Source: Gammaproteobacteria bacterium
Lineage (GTDB): Bacteria > Pseudomonadota > Gammaproteobacteria > GRL18
Direction of reading: 5' to 3'
Length of the DNA: 5,724 nucleotides
NCBI GenBank assembly: GCA_030632625.1
Contig: DAOVUK010000242.1
Span: forward strand, 1-5,724
The notes below the pieces were generated by a model, which had not been told where the DNA came from, made no database searches, and saw nothing but the letters and a program-made list of their open reading frames with translations. How positions within the stretch are numbered: the stretch's first letter is position 1; each line of letters begins with the position of its first letter. Below are positions 1 to 5,555 of the stretch, one piece after another. Position numbers and translations under genes: made by a program.

Positions 1-5
1 CTTAG

Positions 6-25
6 GAGCCTGTCCGAGAATAGAA
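6..25 (+). repeat. Left terminal inverted repeat of the MITE-like element
   Basis: GAGCCTGTCCGAGAATAGAA is the exact reverse complement of 196-215. Pairing stops at the next inner base (A26 against C195). TTAG lies immediately outside at 2-5. Confidence 0.9.
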
Positions 26-195
26 AGCCTACTGCGGAAAAGCTGATTTTGGCCATATTTTCCTATCATTTTCATTTAATAGAACAACTATTGGCTTCAA
101 ATGATAAAAAAATCTGACTTTGCTATGCCCCTCTTTTTGGGTACAAAACAGCTTTCCCTCGCTACGCCCCGAAGGAAGTGCCCTTGGGGTACGAC

Positions 196-215
196 TTCTA
201 TTCTCGGACAGGCTC
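196..215 (-). repeat. Right terminal inverted repeat of the MITE-like element
   Basis: This is the exact reverse complement of 6-25. TTAG at 216-219 follows directly and repeats the TTAG at 2-5. The fliL stop codon begins 14 bases beyond the duplicated target. Confidence 0.9.
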
Positions 216-233
216 TTAGGGGCTGCTAAATAA

Positions 234-788
234 TTACTGCATAACAAAACTGGTAAAGTAAATATTATCGATGCCTTTCTTTGCTTTATGTTGTTTGAGT
301 ATAATATTTATTGTTTCTATTAATTCAGCCCGGAGTTGTTCTTTACCTTCAGGGGTCACCATCTCTTCATATTTTTGTCCGCTGAGCAACAGCACAATTT
401 CATTTCGAATGACCGGCATATGTTTCTTTACTGCTGCATACGATTTTTCATCTGTGGTTGCAACCTCAAGACCTATTTGCATAAAACGTGCTTTGCTCTT
501 GCCTTCAAAATTCAGAACAAATGCGGGCTCCAGGGGCCAGTAGGAAATGTCTGCCGTTTCTTCTGAACTTTCTTCAGCATTCCCAGAGTCTGAGTCACCA
601 TCTGAACCGCCATCTGCAGTTTGTGAAGTTTCTGCTTTATCATCAAAAAAACCACCGACAAACATGCCGCCGCCAATACCAATAATCAATAACAACACAA
701 CACCGATGATAATGATGATCATCATTTTTTTTGATGATTTTGGCGTCTCTTCCTGGCCATTATCCAAATCCAGATCTTCATCTGCCAT
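234..788 (-). CDS. fliL: Flagellar basal body-associated protein FliL
   Basis: FliL is an inner-membrane protein at the flagellar basal body that associates with the stator (MotA/MotB) and affects torque or swarming in many bacteria. The 184-residue product has a short charged cytoplasmic start (1-21), one hydrophobic segment at about 22-47 with glycine-rich GIGGGMFVGG, and an acidic serine-rich linker (about 49-80). The periplasmic FliL domain (about 83-184) ends in the typical YFTSFVMQ tail. The frame extends upstream to a TTG at 881, but the ATG at 788 is preferred: it has an AGGG-like site about 9 bases upstream and the family-typical acidic start MADEDLDLDN, whereas the extra 31 residues resemble no FliL. 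It lacks the usual fliK neighbour; a SPOR-domain gene lies upstream instead. The MITE-like element begins just after its stop, between it and whatever follows beyond the window (often fliM). Confidence 0.93.
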   Translation of the reverse strand: MADEDLDLDNGQEETPKSSKKMMIIIIIGVVLLLIIGIGGGMFVGGFFDDKAETSQTADGGSDGDSDSGNAEESSEETADISYWPLEPAFVLNFEGKSKARFMQIGLEVATTDEKSYAAVKKHMPVIRNEIVLLLSGQKYEEMVTPEGKEQLRAELIETINIILKQHKAKKGIDNIYFTSFVMQ

Positions 789-1025
789 AGTCAAACCCTG
801 TTTTATATTAAAGAAGCTGTTGTTAACCCTGAAGGGGCTGATCGACAAAGTAATGTTTGTATAATAAGAATAAACAAGCAAATTTTATTCCAATATTTAT
901 AATCTCAGCAAGTATATACTTTTATTTCTGTATTTTCCTGCATAAAAATAAAAAGCGCCAATAAAATGACATCTTTTAATTCATAAAACAGGAGCCGGGG
1001 AAATGCTATATTCACCGACAGATTA
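789..1025 (-). other. fliL leader / intergenic region, 237 bp
   Basis: This very AT-rich stretch lies between the SPOR-gene stop and the fliL ATG. No gene is visible, although the fliL frame stays open up to 881. On the minus strand there is a weak sigma-28-like pair: AAAAGTAT (923-916), 11 bases, then GATTATAA (904-897), matching TAAAGTTT/GCCGATAA at 6 of 8 and 5 of 8 positions. The second half could equally be a sigma-70 -10 (TATAAA). A perfect 12-bp palindrome AAGTATATACTT lies at 910-921. No convincing intrinsic terminator follows the SPOR gene, so readthrough into fliL is possible. Confidence 0.3.
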
Positions 1026-1736
1026 TCAGGTGTCTTTATTCCCCTGTTTAGCATTAACTATAGACTGTAAAACACCAAATTTTCTAATCCACGGACTGGA
1101 TTTATGTATTGATTTCGGTAATCTGTCTACTTCATCTCTAGCATCCTTGTAAGTTTCAAAAATACCATAAACCAGAATATAACGAACGGCTGATTTCTGT
1201 TGGCCATCTTTTTCTATTTTATGGATATAGAGATTATGAGGCTGCTCCAGCGATTGACCGGAAAGTATCTGTTTCTGCATTTTCTCCATACTTTTCCAAC
1301 TTTTTCCTGTTGCCAGCTGCAGTGTATAAGTATCTTTTTGTTGTTGATTAAGCCAGACCAGAGGATCACCAGGAACAATAGCCTTTTCCTCAGATTTAGC
1401 GGCAGGGGTTGAAACCAGAGTAGAATCAAGAGCAGGCATGGTCACAAAGTAACCATCAACAAGGCCTTTGGAAAGACTCATTGCCAGATATTTTCTGGCT
1501 TTCTGCCTTTGCGAATTATTCTCAGCCTCATCATCATTTTTAACCTTATACAGTAAGAGTGCCAGATTATACTGGGCCCGTGCATCCCCTTTTTCAGCTA
1601 AAGGCTGCCAGAGTTCTTTAGCCTGCAGGTAATTCTTTTGTTCATAAAATTTGATGCCGTCTTCAAGATTCCCGGCACTGGCAATCGATACCTGCCAGAC
1701 AAAACAGCCTAACAACAATAAAATAAATTTTTCCAT
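1026..1736 (-). CDS. Exported Sel1/TPR-like protein with C-terminal SPOR domain
   Basis: The 236-residue product starts with a signal peptide: MEK, a hydrophobic stretch at 4-19, and a likely cut after ASA at 19-21. It is therefore probably periplasmic. Residues about 24-95 read like Sel1/TPR helices: GIKFYEQKNYLQAKELW, then AEKGDARAQYNLALLLY and a further KARKYLAMSLSKG unit. A linker with proline, alanine and charged residues leads to a SPOR-like domain (about 128-226) with WLNQQ, YTLQLATG, ILVYGIF and PWIRKFG, like the peptidoglycan-binding domain of DamX-type proteins. The family role is binding denuded septal glycan; which process it serves here is unknown. It starts 21 bp after yqiB in the same direction, so it is probably the last gene of the HDOD-fliA-yqiB transcript. 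The nearest Shine-Dalgarno-like AAGGA lies about 17 bases before the ATG, which is long, so translation may be weak or coupled. Confidence 0.75.
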   Translation of the reverse strand: MEKFILLLLGCFVWQVSIASAGNLEDGIKFYEQKNYLQAKELWQPLAEKGDARAQYNLALLLYKVKNDDEAENNSQRQKARKYLAMSLSKGLVDGYFVTMPALDSTLVSTPAAKSEEKAIVPGDPLVWLNQQQKDTYTLQLATGKSWKSMEKMQKQILSGQSLEQPHNLYIHKIEKDGQQKSAVRYILVYGIFETYKDARDEVDRLPKSIHKSSPWIRKFGVLQSIVNAKQGNKDT

Positions 1737-1757
1737 AACGTTGTTCTTAAATTTCCT

Positions 1758-2234
1758 TTAACATCCTGTTCTGGGTTTATGATGATATTCATTTTTCAAT
1801 GAATTTTCCAGAACATCTTTTAAAAATAAATTAAGTTGTCTTTTCTCATCAACCTGTAACATATGCTTATTTGGATAAACATGGACTGAATGAATGGGCG
1901 CTTTTCCCTGATAACCAATGACTTCAAGCAGACAGGCATCATGGCAGACACGCAATTCCATATCAATCGAGTTCAGCAGAGATGCTGGTGTTAATTTCTG
2001 TGTCATATCTGGTATTAAAGAGGCTTGCAGAGACTGCTTAAGAGAAATCACTGTGGTGTATTTATATTGCTGCAGGATATTGATGCTGATGTGTGAGCGG
2101 GACAAATAATGATACTCATCGACAGGTAAATTGCCCAGCTCAGGTACTAAGCGGATAAGGCGACGATAATTTGCTTCATACAACCCGGTAGGGGTTGTTA
2201 TCCTATGCTCTGATTTAGTAATAGTATGAGTCAT
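1758..2234 (-). CDS. yqiB: DUF1249 family protein (YqiB-like)
   Basis: The 158-residue cytoplasmic protein matches E. coli YqiB (DUF1249, COG3151) along its length. It has YEANYRRLIRLVP (19-31), the YKYTTVISLKQ block (57-67), RVCHDACLLEVI (95-106), YPNKHMLQVDEKRQLNLFL (120-138) and a short tail. Conserved family features seen are the CHDA block, YPN and the DEK-x-Q-x-N-x-FL motif. No biochemical function is established for the family. In E. coli yqiB sits directly after nudF; here a nudF is present about 2 kb away with mini-rod, HDOD and fliA between. It starts 17 bp after the fliA stop with no recognisable Shine-Dalgarno (the spacer is nearly all A/T), so reinitiation after fliA is plausible. 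The product is slightly longer than E. coli YqiB at both ends. Confidence 0.85.
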   Translation of the reverse strand: MTHTITKSEHRITTPTGLYEANYRRLIRLVPELGNLPVDEYHYLSRSHISINILQQYKYTTVISLKQSLQASLIPDMTQKLTPASLLNSIDMELRVCHDACLLEVIGYQGKAPIHSVHVYPNKHMLQVDEKRQLNLFLKDVLENSLKNEYHHKPRTGC

Positions 2235-2251
2235 AAATTATTTAAGAAGTA

Positions 2252-2959
2252 TTAATCCATAAGACGGGCACGTAAGCGTAACTGGGCCTGGCTTAATAGC
2301 TGACTGACCCGGGACTCACTAATACCGAGTAATGCACCCACTTCTTTTAAATTCATTTCGGTATCATAATAAAGTGACATAACCATTCTTTCACGTTCAG
2401 GAAGGCCTGCAATTGCCTGTGCCAGGCGTTGCTGAAATTCATCATCCAGAACTTCATCAACAACATTCTGCTGCCTGTCTTCAAAAATGCCCATACTTTG
2501 AGTATCATCGGCAGCCAAATCATCAAAGCTCAGCATCCGGCAGGAACTGCTGTTTTTTAAAATCTGGTAGTATTCATTGATGCTGATCCCCATTGCCTGA
2601 GCCACTTCAATATCACGTGCATCCCGGCCTGTTCTGCGCTCAATTTCATGTATACTTGCCGTCAGATCACGGGCTTTTTTATGCACCGACTTTGGTGCCC
2701 AGTCACTGCGTCTGACTTCATCCAGAATTGCACCACGAATACGAATAGTCGCATAAGTTTCAAATTGCGCGCCCTGTCTGGGGTCATAATGCTTACCGGC
2801 ATCCAGAAGCCCCATTAAACCAGACTGAATAATATCATCAATATGTATATCCGAAGGCAATCGTGCTGACATGTGATAAGCAATTTTTTTTACTAATGGC
2901 GCATATTTTTCCACCAGTTGTTCAGCAATTTCTTTTCCTTCAGATGAATACATGTCCAT
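2252..2959 (-). CDS. fliA: RNA polymerase sigma factor FliA (sigma-28)
   Basis: This alternative sigma factor directs late flagellar and chemotaxis transcription. At 235 residues it is the normal length for FliA. Region 2 covers about 16-90, with YAPLVKKIAYHM, the core-binding DDIIQSGLMGLLDA and the -10-recognising FETYATIRIRGAILDEVR. Region 3 covers about 95-150 (HEIERRTGRD, VAQAMGIS). Region 4 covers about 178-233, with LPERERMVMSLYY and the -35-binding helix-turn-helix EVGALLGISESRVSQLLSQA. The start ATG follows the HDOD stop with no gap (TAAATG), and a second ATG lies two codons later (2953). No good Shine-Dalgarno is close, since AAGGA is about 22 bases away, so coupling to HDOD translation is likely. 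In many gammaproteobacteria fliA follows flhF-fleN; here an HDOD gene is upstream instead. No FlgM-like anti-sigma gene is visible in the window. Confidence 0.97.
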   Translation of the reverse strand: MDMYSSEGKEIAEQLVEKYAPLVKKIAYHMSARLPSDIHIDDIIQSGLMGLLDAGKHYDPRQGAQFETYATIRIRGAILDEVRRSDWAPKSVHKKARDLTASIHEIERRTGRDARDIEVAQAMGISINEYYQILKNSSSCRMLSFDDLAADDTQSMGIFEDRQQNVVDEVLDDEFQQRLAQAIAGLPERERMVMSLYYDTEMNLKEVGALLGISESRVSQLLSQAQLRLRARLMD

Positions 2960-3781
2960 TTAATTCAGCAAATCTGCCATTTCCTTGTAAGTTTCTACTT
3001 GTCCACTGGCTTCTTCAACAATTAAGTCAATAAGATGAGGCTGTTCAGAGATAATATCAGGAAGATTCATTTCACTCAGATCGATGGCTGTCTCCTCATA
3101 GATCATATTCGCCAGACTCTTTGCCAGATGAATAATATGGCATAAATCACTACACTCTCTTGTCGGATTCTGACTCGATTCCAGCATGACATTAGTCACA
3201 ATTTCCGGAAGCTGCCACTCATGCAAAAAGCCCGCACTGATTTCATAATGACTTTGACCAAAAACATTATTTTCACGTTCAAAGAGAGAACTGCCATTGT
3301 CAACCAGCACCTCAGCCATTTCTACAGGATATAAATAGGCCAGAGCCATCAAACCAATTTCATTAAGCATACCACTTAAATAAGCATCATTGGCATCCAG
3401 TGAAGACATTTTTAATCGGGTAGCAATATCTCTGGATAATGTTGCAGTCATTAAGCTCACAAACCAGTATTTGGGTAAATCAAAGGTCGGGCACTGTTTT
3501 GGATTGAAAATCCCTCCAAGCACAATACCCAAAGCAATGTTTTTAGCCGTACGTAATCCCAGAATATCAATAATTGCTCTTCGAACCACAGTGACAGAAC
3601 GGGTACCGAAAAAAGCAGAATTTGCCAGGCCGATTATTTTTGCCAGCATAGCCGGATCACGTTCAATGATCTGACTAAATTCGCCAATTTCCGCGTCTTC
3701 ATCATGTACTATTTTCAGGACTTCTCTGGCAGAGCTTGATAGCGGCGGCAATTCTTTAATTTTATTTATACGAACAGTCAT
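2960..3781 (-). CDS. HDOD domain signalling protein
   Basis: The 273-residue protein is almost entirely one HDOD domain: LPPLSSSAREVLKIV (11-25), the ERDPAMLAKIIGLANSAFFG block (40-59), RRAIIDILGLRTAKNIALGI (67-86), YLSGMLNEIGLMALAYLYP (134-152) and a C-terminal part with HYEISAGFLHEWQLPE (178-193). HDOD proteins resemble HD phosphohydrolases but lack the metal-binding HD pair. Here the usual HD position reads Asn140-Glu141, so it is probably non-catalytic and acts by protein or ligand contact. HDOD proteins have been tied to motility in some species, for example GsmR of Xanthomonas and Cj0248 of Campylobacter. The stop touches the fliA ATG, which argues for a joint role. No receiver, GGDEF, EAL or membrane part is seen. 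The start has only a weak ribosome site; MTVRINKIKELPPL is a normal beginning for the family. Confidence 0.9.
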   Translation of the reverse strand: MTVRINKIKELPPLSSSAREVLKIVHDEDAEIGEFSQIIERDPAMLAKIIGLANSAFFGTRSVTVVRRAIIDILGLRTAKNIALGIVLGGIFNPKQCPTFDLPKYWFVSLMTATLSRDIATRLKMSSLDANDAYLSGMLNEIGLMALAYLYPVEMAEVLVDNGSSLFERENNVFGQSHYEISAGFLHEWQLPEIVTNVMLESSQNPTRECSDLCHIIHLAKSLANMIYEETAIDLSEMNLPDIISEQPHLIDLIVEEASGQVETYKEMADLLN

Positions 3782-3969
3782 ACTTACAACTAAAACCTTA
3801 CATCTTAAATTAACAATATTCAGGCAATATTAGCCATCGCAGGCAAACAAATGCTTAATTTGTTTTCAGTATAGCAGATAGTACAAGATAGAATAGTGAT
3901 TTAGGAAGCCAACAGGTAACTTTTAACAACAAGCCATTAACGCTTCTTCACATTTATCTTATGGATAGT
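3782..3969 (-). other. Intergenic region before the HDOD-fliA run, 188 bp
   Basis: No gene is visible between the mini-rod stop and the HDOD start. The region is AT-rich and contains the extended -10 candidate at 3868-3876. After the mini-rod stop a weak AAGC/GCTT pairing at about 3932-3946 is too short to call a terminator. A poor GCGATGG match to the sigma-28 -10 lies at about 3834-3840 and lacks a good -35. Confidence 0.35.
3868..3876 (-). promoter_or_regulatory. Candidate extended -10 promoter for the HDOD-fliA-yqiB-SPOR run
   Basis: On the minus strand TG-C-TATACT (3876-3868) fits the extended -10 form TGnTATAAT with one mismatch. No TTGACA-like -35 sits at 16-18 bp, which is usual for extended -10 promoters. 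It lies about 87 bp upstream of the HDOD start and would leave a leader of roughly 80 bases. This is a motif match only. Confidence 0.4.
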
Positions 3970-4200
3970 TCAGGCTTTTTCATCCAATAGAGAACCCAGT
4001 GTTTCATCAACCGTTTCTATGACTTTTCCTGATGCAAGCACCTGATATTTATTCATTTTCATTTCAACAACATCATTCACCAAAGAGCTTTGAGTCTGCA
4101 TGGCCTCCTTGCTGGCAATGTTAAGCGCATTTTTCTTTATCCCGTTCAGGCCTGTTTGCATACCTGTTTGGGCAATTCCCAAAATTGAACTATCTGACAT
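3970..4200 (-). CDS. Miniature flagellar rod/hook-like protein (N- and C-terminal axial motifs only)
   Basis: This 76-residue product joins the two ends typical of flagellar axial proteins (FlgB, FlgC, FlgG, FlgE) without the middle. Residues 6-30 (ILGIAQTGMQTGLNG, then ALNIAS) resemble the amino-terminal rod motif with its NIAN signature. Residues 38-74 (LVNDVVEMKMNKYQVLASGKVIETVDETLGSLLD) resemble the carboxy-terminal motif, in which full-length rod proteins carry a methionine-rich helix and a KVIQTADEMLGTLL-like ending. Both halves should form coiled-coil helices. Small proteins like this occur unannotated or as rod-domain proteins in other gammaproteobacteria; their role is not established. 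The start is firm: AGGAG at 4214-4210 lies 9 bases before the ATG. A sigma-28-like promoter lies just upstream. It is separate from the HDOD run by 188 bp. It could be a minor axial or junction component, or a regulator that mimics one. Confidence 0.78.
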   Translation of the reverse strand: MSDSSILGIAQTGMQTGLNGIKKNALNIASKEAMQTQSSLVNDVVEMKMNKYQVLASGKVIETVDETLGSLLDEKA

Positions 4201-4233
4201 AAATGAATACTCCTGGAATTCGCTGCACAGCTA

Positions 4234-4260
4234 TTAGCGTCCAATAAGACGCTTTCTTTA
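4234..4260 (-). promoter_or_regulatory. Candidate sigma-28 (FliA) promoter of the mini-rod gene
   Basis: On the minus strand TAAA (4260-4257) is followed by 15 bases and GACGCTAA (4241-4234). The second box matches the FliA -10 consensus GCCGATAA at 6 of 8 positions, with the correct TAAA-N15 spacing. It lies in the 70-bp gap after nudF, about 34 bases before the mini-rod ATG, leaving a short leader that contains the AGGAG site. The cognate sigma factor is encoded about 1 kb away. The -10 overlaps a perfect dyad (4236-4253). Confidence 0.55.
4236..4253. repeat. Perfect 6-bp dyad AGCGTC-N6-GACGCT overlapping the candidate promoter
   Basis: Minus strand: AGCGTC (4253-4248), six-base spacer TTATTG, GACGCT (4241-4236). 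On the plus strand it is followed by TTTCTTT, but no plus-strand gene reads into it, and on the minus strand no T-run follows. It is therefore not a convincing terminator for nudF and could instead be an operator. Confidence 0.5.
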
Positions 4261-4270
4261 AATACAAGGC

Positions 4271-4915
4271 CTAAAGGTTTGAAGCCTGCCATTTCATCTG
4301 TAATTCATTTCGATTCAACATCAACCACTGCATCGCAATCATAGCACTGGCATTATTCAACTGCCCCTTATTAAGCAATTGCACTGCTTCATGAAAAGGT
4401 ACCACAATCACCCGAATATCTTCACCCTCTTCTTCTATACCATGAATTCCACCCACACCATTGCTTTTAACACAGGCACAATAAAGTTGAGTAGTCTCAG
4501 AGCTGCCGCCGGGGCTGGAATAAAAATCGCCAATAGGCTCCAGCGCCAGTAATTGCAGCCCCGCTTCTTCTTTTGCTTCTCGATGAGCCACATCTATCTG
4601 AGATTCTCCAGGCTCAACGATTCCGGCAATAATTTCCAGCAGCCAGGGACTCTCTCTGTTAACTTCCGGTTTCTCCAGCTGGTATATATAGGCACCAATA
4701 CGAAATTGTTCTAATAATACAATATTGTCCTGCCACGGATCATAAGCAAGAACACCCACAGCATGGCCTCGCTCAAAACATTCTCTGCTGAGCTCTCTGG
4801 TTTTTTTACCATCAAATTTGCGATGCTGCAGGCTATATTGATTGATACTAAAAAAACCACTATGGGTTGATTTTTTTGTGATGATATCAACATCTGAATA
4901 ATCAAGTTTTTTCAT
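4271..4915 (-). CDS. nudF: ADP-ribose pyrophosphatase, Nudix family (NudF)
   Basis: The family hydrolyses ADP-ribose to AMP and ribose 5-phosphate in the cytoplasm, limiting unwanted ADP-ribosylation. The 214-residue product is close to the E. coli enzyme (209). The Nudix box is complete at 98-120: Gly98, Glu104, then REAKEEAGL at 112-120, fitting GX5EX7REUXEEXGU with Ala in the first hydrophobic slot. About 15 residues on, FYSSPGGSSE (131-140) is the proline-containing signature of the ADP-ribose-specific subgroup. The amino-terminal part (20-80), with RGHAVGVLAYDP and IVLLEQFRIGAY, is also typical. The start at 4915 has no clear Shine-Dalgarno (AAAAA precedes it), but the sequence MKKLDYSDVDIITKK fits the family. 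It is divergent from mobB across 55 bp. In E. coli yqiB follows directly; here it lies 2 kb downstream beyond flagellar genes. Confidence 0.93.
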   Translation of the reverse strand: MKKLDYSDVDIITKKSTHSGFFSINQYSLQHRKFDGKKTRELSRECFERGHAVGVLAYDPWQDNIVLLEQFRIGAYIYQLEKPEVNRESPWLLEIIAGIVEPGESQIDVAHREAKEEAGLQLLALEPIGDFYSSPGGSSETTQLYCACVKSNGVGGIHGIEEEGEDIRVIVVPFHEAVQLLNKGQLNNASAMIAMQWLMLNRNELQMKWQASNL

Positions 4916-4936
4916 TTTTTAACTGGCGACCGTAAA

Positions 4937-4964
4937 CTGACAAGTGCTGATATTATGATATAAT
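4937..4964 (+). promoter_or_regulatory. Candidate sigma-70 promoter of mobB-moeA
   Basis: CTGACA (4937-4942, five of six against TTGACA), a 16-bp spacer and a perfect TATAAT (4959-4964). Transcription would normally begin 6-8 bases after the -10, at about 4970-4972, which is on or next to the mobB ATG at 4971. This is the only good promoter match in the 55-bp divergent spacer; no equally good one was found for nudF. Confidence 0.6.
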
Positions 4965-4970
4965 TTCCTG

Positions 4971-5555
4971 ATGATTTCACTCACCACCTATCATAATATT
5001 CCATTATTGGGTTTTGCCGCATTCAGCGGTACAGGTAAAACCACCTTATTAGAACAGTTAATCCCTGAGCTAAATCAAGCCAATATCCGTATTGCTATGG
5101 TAAAACATACCCATCATGAAAAATTTGATATTGATAAACCGGGTAAAGACAGTTACCGCTTACGTAAAGCAGGTGCTGAGCAAATGCTGGTGGCCTCGGC
5201 AAAGCGCTGGGCTCTCATGGTTGAACAACCACTTCAGGACAGAACTGCGGATCCGGACTTATTTGAATTATTAGCACATCTTGACTTAAAAAAAACAGAC
5301 TTGATACTGGTTGAAGGCTTTAAGCATGAATCGATCAGCAAGATTGAATTACATCGTCCGGCATTGGGAAAACCGTTATTGTACCCAGATGATCCTGATA
5401 TCATCGCCATAGCAGCGGACCAAGCGCATTTTTATGATAAAAATGGTCAACGGGTGCACCCCGATACCATCCTATGCCCCATACTTGATATCAACAATAT
5501 TAATGAAATTACTGATTTTATTAGCGGAATTTTTACAGGAAAAGCAGAACCATGA
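4971..5555 (+). CDS. mobB: Molybdopterin-guanine dinucleotide biosynthesis adaptor protein MobB
   Basis: MobB is a GTP-binding helper in making the bis-MGD form of molybdenum cofactor, working with MobA. The 194-residue protein follows E. coli MobB closely. It has PLLGFAAFSGTGKTTLLEQLIP (11-32) with the nucleotide-binding SGTGKTT loop, VKHTHHEKFDIDKPGKDSYRLRKAGA (44-69) with the conserved HTHH and DKPGKDS, RWALM (79-83), a Walker B-like LILVEGFKHE (111-120) and a final LDIN (172-175). The start gives about eight extra residues compared with E. coli, but no later ATG or GTG is available before the P-loop. No Shine-Dalgarno precedes it (TTTCCTG), and the promoter places the transcript start near the ATG. 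The stop overlaps the moeA start by ATGA, so the two are co-transcribed and translationally coupled. Confidence 0.95.
   Translation: MISLTTYHNIPLLGFAAFSGTGKTTLLEQLIPELNQANIRIAMVKHTHHEKFDIDKPGKDSYRLRKAGAEQMLVASAKRWALMVEQPLQDRTADPDLFELLAHLDLKKTDLILVEGFKHESISKIELHRPALGKPLLYPDDPDIIAIAADQAHFYDKNGQRVHPDTILCPILDINNINEITDFISGIFTGKAEP

Larger units (their letters stand above)
6..215. mobile_element. MITE-like non-autonomous element with 20-bp terminal inverted repeats
   Basis: A 210-bp segment is bounded by perfect 20-bp inverted repeats (6-25 and 196-215) and flanked by TTAG on both sides (2-5 and 216-219). That pattern fits transposition with a 4-bp target duplication. TTAG matches the YTAR target known for the IS5 group of the IS5 family, so mobilisation by such a transposase is an inference. 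If the ends are set one base further in, the duplication reads CTTAGG (1-6 and 215-220), so the exact boundary is ambiguous. Inside are further nested inverted repeats: 36-51 with 144-157 (two one-base gaps), 64-71 with 99-106 (TATCATTT/AAATGATA) and 78-82 with 88-92 around an AACAA loop. A separate hairpin lies at 167-189 (CCCC-bulged G-AAGG/CCTTGGGG). No transposase is encoded; the only reading frame is an unconvincing 72-codon one. It could be a deletion derivative of an insertion sequence or a MITE; copy number cannot be seen from here. Confidence 0.8.

Noticed and set aside
29..247. 72-codon minus-strand reading frame
   Set aside because: It lies almost wholly inside the MITE-like element and runs through its right inverted repeat, with no recognisable domain and no ribosome site; it looks like chance coding in a repeat.
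271..864. Several plus-strand frames opposite fliL
   Set aside because: They are antisense shadows of a well-supported FliL with no domains of their own.
789..881. 31-residue N-terminal extension of FliL from a TTG
   Set aside because: The ATG at 788 has a better ribosome site and a family-like acidic start; the extension is AT-rich and resembles no signal or FliL segment.
940..960. Sigma-54-like TGGCGC on the minus strand
   Set aside because: The GC of the -12 box is not at the required spacing from GG, so it fails the TGGCAC-N5-TTGC pattern.
1758..2234. PilZ (c-di-GMP-binding) reading for the gene after fliA
   Set aside because: No RxxxR or D/NxSxxG motif is present; the sequence aligns by eye with YqiB/DUF1249 instead.
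3390..3674. 94-codon plus-strand frame opposite the HDOD gene
   Set aside because: It is a shadow of the conserved HDOD domain with no independent support.
4236..4260. Hairpin followed by TTTCTTT on the plus strand as an intrinsic terminator
   Set aside because: The stem is only six pairs, the T-run is interrupted, and no plus-strand gene reads toward it.
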